Shown here piece by piece: positions 53,940 to 64,000 of a stretch of 64,000 bases of DNA. A model generated the notes under the pieces. The model saw only the letters and a program-made list of their open reading frames with translations. It was not told the origin of the DNA and did no database searches. A program made the position numbers and the translations under genes. Source of the DNA: Yinghuangia seranimata (GTDB taxonomy: Bacteria > Actinomycetota > Actinomycetes > Streptomycetales > Streptomycetaceae); the NCBI RefSeq assembly GCF_029953285.1, contig NZ_JASAOI010000050.1, forward strand, positions 86,880-150,879, read 5' to 3'. Numbering within the stretch: position 1 is the first letter of the stretch; every line of letters begins with the position of its first letter.

Positions 53940-54530
53940 GGCGGGCCGGGTTTTCCACCGGAAACCGGCGCACCCGCCGTCCACATCATGGGGAACACTG
54001 GTCAACACCCGGCTTATGCACAGGCGTTGGGTACGGCGGAGTCGAACAGCCAGGTCACACCCCTGGGGATCTGTGCATCACGACTGTCCACACTCTGTGG
54101 ACAGAGCGGGAGGGGGTTCTGGGCGACCAACCTGCCGCTCGGTTGTCCACCGCTTGTCCACGGGTTCGGCGCTGTTGTCCCCAGGTTTTCCACCGAACTG
54201 TCCACAGGAACAAGGCTTTTCACTCGGTCGAGTGAAAGCGCGCGCCGAGGCCCCGAAAAACGCTGGGGACAACTCGGGGTGAGATTGGGGATTGAGTGGG
54301 GACAACAGGGGGTAACGCTGGGGACGGCCTGTGGAGCGGTTTCGCTCGTCCACAGCGGCACGGGGTTTGTCCACCGGTTACCCACACCCCTGAAGTGGAC
54401 AAAAAATCGCCTCTGACCTGCGCGGACAACGGTTATCCACGGTATCCACACCCCCTACTACTACGACTACCTAGATAACCCTGGGATTGATCGCTTAAAG
54501 GTGGGGTGGGCGCCGATCTGTGGACCACGC
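53940..54530. other. oriC: Chromosomal replication origin oriC
   Basis: The dnaA-dnaN gap (53815-54634) has no gene and about 19 DnaA-box-like 9-mers in both directions. Among them: CTGTCCACA 54084 and 54198, TGTGGACAG 54096, TTGTCCACC 54143 and 54367, TTGTCCACG 54154, TTGTCCCCA 54175, TTTTCCACC 53951 and 54186, TGGGGACAA 54264 and 54297, TCGTCCACA 54346, TTACCCACA 54378, AGTGGACAA 54394, TTATCCACG 54433, GTATCCACA 54442, TGTGGACCA 54519. Position and box density match the known Streptomyces oriC. The right edge holds a probable unwinding element (54442-54469). Confidence 0.95.
54442..54469. other. Probable origin unwinding element (DnaA box plus DnaA-trios)
   Basis: GTATCCACA (54442-54450), then CCCC, then CTA-CTA-CTA-CGA-CTA (54455-54469), followed by AT-richer TAGATAA. 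A DnaA box, GC patch and CTA repeats (3'-GAT-5' on the other strand) is the layout of DnaA-trio unwinding elements defined in B. subtilis. Its function here is inferred. Confidence 0.65.
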
Positions 54531-54634
54531 CGCCGAGAGGGGTGTGAGCGGGCTGTCGGCCCGGTGCGTCAGACTGGGGTCACACATCCAGTGCCAGACA
54601 TCAGGCAAGCGGCAGCAGCAGGAGGCGGTGACCG

Positions 54635-55765
54635 GTGAAGTTCCGGGTCGAGCGTGACGTTCTGGCCGACGCGGTGGCGTGGACGGCCCGCAGCCTCCCG
54701 GCCAGGCCCGCCGTCCCCGTGCTGGCCGGCCTGCTGCTGGAGGCCGACGGCGGGACCCTGACGCTGTCGAGCTTCGACTACGAGGTCTCGGCCCGGGTCG
54801 GCATCGAGGCCGAGGTCGAGGACGAGGGCCGCATCCTGGTCTCCGGCCGGCTGCTCGCCGACATCTGCCGCAGCCTGCCGAACCGTCCCGTCGAGGTGTC
54901 CACAGACGGTGCAAAGGTCGCCGTGGTCTGTGGAAGCGCGCGGTTCACCCTCCCCACGCTGCCTGTGGAGGACTACCCGGCGCTCCCCGAAATGCCCACC
55001 GCCGCGGGCTCGGTGGCCGGTGACGTCTTCGCCGCCGCGGTCGCCCAGGTGGCCATCGCCGCCGGCCGCGACGACACGCTGCCGATGCTGACGGGTGTGC
55101 GCATCGAGATCGAGGGCGACACGGTCACCCTCGCCGCGACCGACCGCTACCGCCTCGCCGTCCGCACCTTCCTGTGGAAGCCGGACCAGGCCGGGCTGTC
55201 GTCGATCGCGCTCGTCCCGGCGAAGACGCTGAACGACACCGCCAAGGCGCTCACCAACGGCGACAGCATCCAGATCGCGCTCGCGGGCGACAAGCTCGGC
55301 GAGGGCATGATCGGCTTCGAGGGTGCCGGCCGGCGTACCACCACGCGCCTGCTGGAAGGTGAATTCCCCAAGTACCGCGCGCTGTTCCCGGACGGTGCGG
55401 CGAGCGTCGCGACCGTCGAGACCGCGCCGTTCGTCGACGCGGTGAAGCGTGTGTCCCTGGTCGCGGAGCGCAACACCCCGGTCCGCCTGACCTTCAGCGA
55501 CGGCCGCCTGGTCCTCGAGGCCGGCTCCGGCGACGAGGCGCAGGCCTCCGAGGCGCTGGACGCGTCGCTGACCGGCGACGAGATCTCCATCGCCTTCAAC
55601 CCGGCGTTCCTGCTCGACGGCCTGAGCGCGATCGACTCCCCCGTCGCGCAGCTGTCGTTCACGACCTCCACCAAGCCCGCGGTGATGACCGGCAAGCCCG
55701 ACATGGACGCCGAGGCCACCGACGAGTACCGCTACTTGATCATGCCGGTCCGGCTCTCCGGCTGA
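54635..55765 (+). CDS. dnaN: DNA polymerase III beta sliding clamp
   Basis: 376 aa, three clamp domains of about 120 residues each (start MKFRVERDVLADAVAWTARS, end YLIMPVRLSG). It tethers the polymerase to DNA and is the hub for ligase, DnaE and repair enzymes. GTG 54635 lies behind CAGGAGG. Immediately right of oriC, it is followed by a 10-bp-stem terminator before gnd. Confidence 0.98.
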   Translation: MKFRVERDVLADAVAWTARSLPARPAVPVLAGLLLEADGGTLTLSSFDYEVSARVGIEAEVEDEGRILVSGRLLADICRSLPNRPVEVSTDGAKVAVVCGSARFTLPTLPVEDYPALPEMPTAAGSVAGDVFAAAVAQVAIAAGRDDTLPMLTGVRIEIEGDTVTLAATDRYRLAVRTFLWKPDQAGLSSIALVPAKTLNDTAKALTNGDSIQIALAGDKLGEGMIGFEGAGRRTTTRLLEGEFPKYRALFPDGAASVATVETAPFVDAVKRVSLVAERNTPVRLTFSDGRLVLEAGSGDEAQASEALDASLTGDEISIAFNPAFLLDGLSAIDSPVAQLSFTTSTKPAVMTGKPDMDAEATDEYRYLIMPVRLSG

Positions 55766-55785
55766 GCCCGCTGACGTGATCCGTA

Positions 55786-55812
55786 GGCCGTCCGGGCACC
55801 GTCCGGACGGCC
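55786..55812 (+). terminator. Terminator of dnaN
   Basis: GGCCGTCCGG (55786-55795) and CCGGACGGCC (55803-55812), a perfect 10-bp stem with a 7-nt loop, 20 nt after the stop. Confidence 0.85.
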
Positions 55813-55908
55813 ACCCGGCGCACCGATGTCTGAACGCCCCCACAAGGGGCACCAGAGGACGGTGCCGAAACCATCGGCATCAGGGCAGCGACACGAAGGA
55901 TGCAGGAC

Positions 55909-56784
55909 ATGGAGCTCGGACTCGTCGGCCTCGGCAAAATGGGCGGCAACATGCGCGAGCGGATCCGCCGCGCTGGCCACACCGTGGTCGGATACGACCG
56001 CAACCCCGACGTCGCCGATGTGGACAGTCTCAAGGCGCTTGTGGACAACCTGGCCACGCCGCGCGTGGTGTGGGTGATGGTCCCGGCCGGCGCTGCCACG
56101 GCCTCGACGATCGACGAACTCGCCGGGCTGCTGTCCCCCGGCGACGTCGTCGTGGACGGCGGCAACTCGCGCTGGACCGACGACATCGCGCACGGCGAGA
56201 AGCTGGCCGCGAAGGGCATCGGGTTCGTCGACTGCGGCGTCAGCGGCGGCGTGTGGGGCCTGCAGAACGGCTACGCGCTGATGTGCGGCGGCGGCGCCGA
56301 GGACGTCGCGAAGGTCCAGCCGATCTTCGACGCGCTCAAGCCCGAGGGCGACTTCGGCTTCGTGCACGCCGGCAAGATCGGCGCCGGCCACTTCGCCAAG
56401 ATGGTCCACAACGGCATCGAGTACGCGATGATGCAGGCCTTCGCCGAGGGTTGGGAGCTGCTCGAGGCGTCCGACGAGGTCACCGACGTCCGTGAGGTCT
56501 TCCGCAGCTGGCAGGAGGGCACCGTCATCAAGTCGTGGCTGCTCGACCTCGCGGTGCGGGCGCTCGACGACGACGAGCACCTCGACAAGCTCAAGGGCTT
56601 CGCCCAGGACTCGGGCGAGGGCCGGTGGACGGTGGAGGCCGCGATCGACCTCGCGGTGCCGCTGCCCGCGATCACCGCGTCGCTGTTCGCCCGGTTCGCG
56701 TCCCGCCAGGACGACTCGCCGTCGATGAAGATGGTCGCCGCGCTGCGGAACCAGTTCGGCGGGCACGCGGTCGAGTCCAAGTGA
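55909..56784 (+). CDS. gnd: 6-Phosphogluconate dehydrogenase, decarboxylating (short, NAD+-type)
   Basis: 291 aa. Cofactor motif LGLVGLGKMGGNMRERIRRA, then VVDGGNSRWTDDI and the substrate/catalytic GAGHFAKMVHNGIEYAMMQ with the conserved Lys. The protein is the roughly 290-residue type rather than the 470-residue NADP+ enzyme. It makes ribulose-5-phosphate. ATG 55909 (MELGLVG) is preferred over 55900: AAGG lies 9 nt before it and the length equals homologues. A gnd between dnaN and recF is typical of Streptomyces. Confidence 0.95.
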   Translation: MELGLVGLGKMGGNMRERIRRAGHTVVGYDRNPDVADVDSLKALVDNLATPRVVWVMVPAGAATASTIDELAGLLSPGDVVVDGGNSRWTDDIAHGEKLAAKGIGFVDCGVSGGVWGLQNGYALMCGGGAEDVAKVQPIFDALKPEGDFGFVHAGKIGAGHFAKMVHNGIEYAMMQAFAEGWELLEASDEVTDVREVFRSWQEGTVIKSWLLDLAVRALDDDEHLDKLKGFAQDSGEGRWTVEAAIDLAVPLPAITASLFARFASRQDDSPSMKMVAALRNQFGGHAVESK

Positions 56785-56839
56785 CGCGACGGTGACCGCG
56801 GGCGAAGCCCCGTAAGGGGCGGCGCCGCACGTGTTCCAC

Positions 56840-56870
56840 GGCCGCCGACCGATCCGCTCGGTCGGCGGCC
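56840..56870 (+). terminator. Terminator of gnd
   Basis: GGCCGCCGACCGA (56840-56852) and TCGGTCGGCGGCC (56858-56870) form a perfect 13-bp stem with a 5-nt loop. Confidence 0.92.
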
Positions 56871-56909
56871 GCCGTTGTCCGGCACAGGTGCCCGGTATGT
56901 GCCGGGCAG

Positions 56910-56918
56910 TTGTCCACA
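56910..56918. other. DnaA box upstream of recF
   Basis: TTGTCCACA, an exact consensus box, 67 bp before recF and 2.4 kb from oriC. It may regulate recF or add to DnaA binding near the origin. Confidence 0.65.
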
Positions 56919-56984
56919 GGTGTGCACAGACCACGCACACCACAGGCCACACGAGGGGAGGCCGGCGCACCGCGCGCCACCGCC

Positions 56985-58115
56985 ATGCACGTCGCGCACC
57001 TGTCCCTGGCCGACTTCCGCTCGTACGCCTCGGTCGAGGTCCCCCTCGACCCCGGCGTGACCGCGTTCGTCGGCCCCAACGGCCAGGGCAAGACCAACCT
57101 CGTCGAGGCGGTCGGCTACCTCGCGACGCTGGGCAGCCACCGGGTCGCCAACGACGCGCCGCTGGTCCGGCTCGGTGCGGAACGCGCCTATGTGCGCGGC
57201 AGCATCGTGCGCGAGGGCCGCACCACGCTCGCCGAGCTGGAGATCAATCCCGGCAAGGCCAACCGCGCCCGGATCAACCGCTCCCCCGTCCCCAGGCCGC
57301 GCGACATCCTCGGCCTGCTGCGCACCGTGCTGTTCGCGCCCGAGGACCTCGCGCTCGTGAAGGGCGACCCCGGTGAGCGCCGGCGCTTCCTCGACGAGCT
57401 CCTCACGGCGCGCGCGCCGCGCATGCTGGGCGTGCGGCAGGACTACGAGCGCGTCCTCAAGCAGCGGAACGCGCTGCTGCGCAGTGCCGCGATGGCGCGC
57501 CGGGCGGGCGGCCGCGGCGCGTCGCTGAGCACGCTCGACGTGTGGGACTCGCATCTCGCGGTCGCCGGTGCCGAGTTGACCGCGGCCCGCCTCGAACTGA
57601 CCGGCGCGTTGCAGCCGTTGGTGGACAAGGCGTACGACGAGGTGTCGTCCGGCGGCGGCCCGACGGTGCTTGAGTACCGCGCGTCGATCGGCGACGAACC
57701 GCTGCCCGCAGACCGGCGGTTGATCCACGACGCGCTGATGGCGGCCATCGAGCGGCAGCGTCCGAGCGAGATCGAGCGCGGTGTGACGCTGGTCGGCCCG
57801 CACCGCGACGACGTGCTGCTCAAACTCGGCGCGCTGCCCGCGAAGGGCTACGCAAGCCACGGTGAGTCGTGGTCGTACGCGCTCGCGCTGCGGCTCGCGT
57901 CGTACGAACTGCTCCGCGCCGACGGCGGCGAGCCCGTCCTCGTCCTGGACGACGTGTTCGCCGAACTGGACGCCCGGCGCCGCGAGCGGCTGGCCGAGCT
58001 CGTCGCGCCCGGCGAACAGGTGCTGGTGACCGCCGCGGTCGCCGAGGACGTCCCGGCGGTGCTCGCCGGCGCGCGGTACGCGGTGTCCGCCGGAGAAGTG
58101 CGGAGGACCGTGTGA
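56985..58115 (+). CDS. recF: DNA replication and repair protein RecF
   Basis: 376 aa SMC-like ATPase that helps load RecA at gaps. Walker A is [20 protein letters not shown] near residue 30; Walker [12 protein letters not shown]; the signature region is [18 protein letters not shown] 56985 ([14 protein letters not shown]) is chosen by match to the family N-terminus; the frame runs open to 56910 but upstream residues are unrelated. The ribosome site is weak. It overlaps dciA by 4 bp. Confidence 0.96.
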   Translation: MHVAHLSLADFRSYASVEVPLDPGVTAFVGPNGQGKTNLVEAVGYLATLGSHRVANDAPLVRLGAERAYVRGSIVREGRTTLAELEINPGKANRARINRSPVPRPRDILGLLRTVLFAPEDLALVKGDPGERRRFLDELLTARAPRMLGVRQDYERVLKQRNALLRSAAMARRAGGRGASLSTLDVWDSHLAVAGAELTAARLELTGALQPLVDKAYDEVSSGGGPTVLEYRASIGDEPLPADRRLIHDALMAAIERQRPSEIERGVTLVGPHRDDVLLKLGALPAKGYASHGESWSYALALRLASYELLRADGGEPVLVLDDVFAELDARRRERLAELVAPGEQVLVTAAVAEDVPAVLAGARYAVSAGEVRRTV

Positions 58116-58702
58116 GCACGCCGTCCGGCGCCCCCTCCCCCGGCGACCCCCAACTCCCCGGCTCCGCACGCGCGGTTGCCGCGTCCGGTCCCCAGCCTGT
58201 GGACAACTCCGCGCCCGCCGGGGACGCAGGCGTGGAGAAGAAGGGCATCGACCTCGCGCGCGCCGCGCTCATGCAGGCGCGCGCGCAGGCGCGCAACCGG
58301 TACGAGAAGCAGCAGGAGCGCCGCGACGGCCGGCGCGGGCTGCGCCGCAGCGGTTCCGGCCCGGACGACCGCGACCCCCAGCCGCTGCGCGGTGTGATGG
58401 GACGGCTCATCGCCGAACGCGGTTGGCAGACCCCGGCCGCGGTGCACGGGGTCATGGGGCGCTGGCCCGAGATCGTCGGTCCGGGCATCGCCGCGCACTG
58501 CACGCCCGAACGCTTCGACGAGGGGCGGCTGGTGGTGCGCACCGACTCGGACAACTACGCCACACACGTGCGTTGGCTCGCGCCGAAGCTGCTCGCGCGG
58601 ATCAACCAGGAGCTCGGCGACGGCACGGTCACCTATATCGAGGTGCGCGGTCCGGCGGGCGAGCGGAGGCGCGGCGGAGGCCGCTGGAGTGCGGGTCGCT
58701 GA
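58112..58702 (+). CDS. dciA: DciA (DUF721), replicative helicase operator
   Basis: 196 aa. The C-terminal half (about 95-185) is the DUF721 domain: [20 protein letters not shown] and [20 protein letters not shown] are typical, with a KH-like fold. The N-terminal half is disordered and basic. DciA proteins help load DnaB in bacteria that lack DnaC/DnaI. Gene order recF-dciA-gyrB is the actinobacterial standard. GTG 58112 overlaps the recF stop (GTGA). Confidence 0.92.
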   Translation: MSTPSGAPSPGDPQLPGSARAVAASGPQPVDNSAPAGDAGVEKKGIDLARAALMQARAQARNRYEKQQERRDGRRGLRRSGSGPDDRDPQPLRGVMGRLIAERGWQTPAAVHGVMGRWPEIVGPGIAAHCTPERFDEGRLVVRTDSDNYATHVRWLAPKLLARINQELGDGTVTYIEVRGPAGERRRGGGRWSAGR

Positions 58703-58754
58703 GCTCGGCGCGGCCGCCGCGCGTACCGCAGGTAACCCCGGTCGGGCGGCCTCG

Positions 58755-58802
58755 CGACCGAGTGTCGTAGCGGGCTGACAGGCTGTCATGGACACTCGGT
58801 CG
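58755..58802. terminator. Nested palindrome between dciA and gyrB
   Basis: CGACCGAGTGTC (58755-58766) and GACACTCGGTCG (58791-58802) are perfect 12-bp arms. The 24-bp spacer contains a second perfect palindrome, TGACAG-G-CTGTCA (58776-58788). It can act as terminator of recF-dciA, or the inner palindrome may bind a regulator. Confidence 0.75.
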
Positions 58803-58934
58803 GCACATCCGCCAGCGGCGATGTGAGCCCCGAAAGACCCCCTAGCGCATGGGGGGACTTGTGGAAAGCCCTTCCAGAGCGCCACACGCGAATACAGGGG
58901 CCTTGGTAACCCGTCTTTGTGTCGCCGGGACCGG

Positions 58935-58940
58935 TAGACT
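58935..58940 (+). promoter_or_regulatory. Possible -10 element of gyrB
   Basis: TAGACT fits the housekeeping -10 consensus (TAgaaT-like) 150 bp before the gyrB start. The -35 is not obvious. Confidence 0.4.
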
Positions 58941-59002
58941 ATGGAGGCAATCCCGCTACGGCGGATCCAGTGTCGACTTCCGCGGCTCCGTGCCCGGGGT
59001 GA

Positions 59003-61108
<2,106 letters not shown>

Positions 61109-61292
61109 CCGGCGGCGACGGACAGGCCGGTGCGTCTCCTCCGGGTTTGCCCGGGGTTGCTTCGCCAATTGCCTCCCAGATGCAACCGGCCCGTCCCCCG
61201 CCTCCGTCTGACGCCTCGACAGGTCACGCGGCGTACCCACCCCTGAAGACCCGAACGCGGTACGCCGCAGTGCGAAAGGAACCGGACCAGAG

Positions 61293-63838
<2,546 letters not shown>

Positions 63839-63842
<4 letters not shown>

Positions 63843-64000
63843 GCACAGACCGGACGTCGGCCGGCGGCCGAGGCCGTCGTACCGACCGGGACCGGCCCGG
63901 CGGGCACGCCGACCAGCCGCCTGCGGCCCCCGGGCATCCCGGCGCGGCCCCGCCGCCGCGGCCGACCGCACCTCCCCCGCCGCCGGCCGGCCCCCCGCCG
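63839..64000 (+). CDS. DUF3566-like protein downstream of gyrA, 3' part outside window
   Basis: 54 codons to the edge from GTG 63839 behind GGAGG. What is visible is only a Gly/Arg-rich then Pro-rich disordered N-terminus. Genes at this place in actinobacteria (next to gyrA) encode small membrane proteins with a DUF3566 domain after such a tail; that assignment rests on position, not on visible sequence. Confidence 0.6.

Overview
This window is about 72% G+C chromosomal DNA from a streptomycete-like actinomycete, centred on the replication origin. The evidence is gene order plus sequence. The block rpmH-dnaA-oriC-dnaN-gnd-recF-dciA-gyrB-gyrA is flanked by rnpA-yidD-yidC-jag-rsmG-parA-parB and trxA-trxB-sigM-murJ. 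The parS sites are of the Streptomyces type (GTTTCACGTGAAAC), and GTG starts and four-base stop/start overlaps are frequent. Family Streptomycetaceae is likely; the genus cannot be decided from sequence alone.

Layout, left to right. 1-1.1 kb: a DUF1772 membrane protein (cut by the window edge) divergent from a TetR regulator, with two matching 13-bp palindromes between them. 1.2-9.0 kb: dnaB, a MATE exporter, a copper module (copA, copZ) and the rpsF-ssb-rpsR-rplI operon. 9.3-14.5 kb: a small membrane protein and a urea-type ABC transporter operon (urtABCDE) with a candidate GlnR site. 14.7-28.2 kb: cell-envelope genes (FemX-like transferase, Alr-like protein, two polytopic glycosyltransferases, a class A PBP), a PadR regulator with myo-inositol-phosphate synthase, an MFS transporter and two LppU-like proteins. 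28.3-42.4 kb: cca, a divergent Nudix gene, a large secreted DUF6049-like protein, murJ, a pseudokinase, sigM with its anti-sigma factor, trxB-trxA behind a canonical sigma-R promoter, and cwlM. 42.4-48.7 kb: the segregation zone, with aminotransferase, ddl, parB, parA, rsmG and eight parS-type sites. 48.7-51.5 kb: jag, yidC, yidD, rnpA and rpmH. 51.7-64 kb: dnaA, oriC, dnaN, gnd, recF, dciA, gyrB, gyrA and the start of a DUF3566-like gene.

The genes serve four linked jobs: initiation and elongation of replication (DnaA, DnaB, DciA, DnaN, SSB, gyrase), origin segregation (ParA, ParB, parS), envelope growth (PBP, MurJ with its pseudokinase, CwlM, Ddl, FemX, YidC) and redox or stress control (sigma-R to TrxBA, SigM). 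The copper, urea and DUF1772/TetR genes look like accessory insertions in this conserved order.

No wholly unknown multi-gene system is evident. The most notable signals are non-coding: (i) a cluster of DnaA-box-like repeats upstream of dnaB that shares an exact 15-bp non-box sequence with oriC, 51.6 kb away; (ii) an oriC edge built as DnaA box, C-run and CTA trinucleotides, like a DnaA-trio unwinding element; (iii) a nested palindrome between dciA and gyrB; (iv) a 15-bp-stem hairpin between urtA and urtB; (v) a 53-bp duplication carrying parS.
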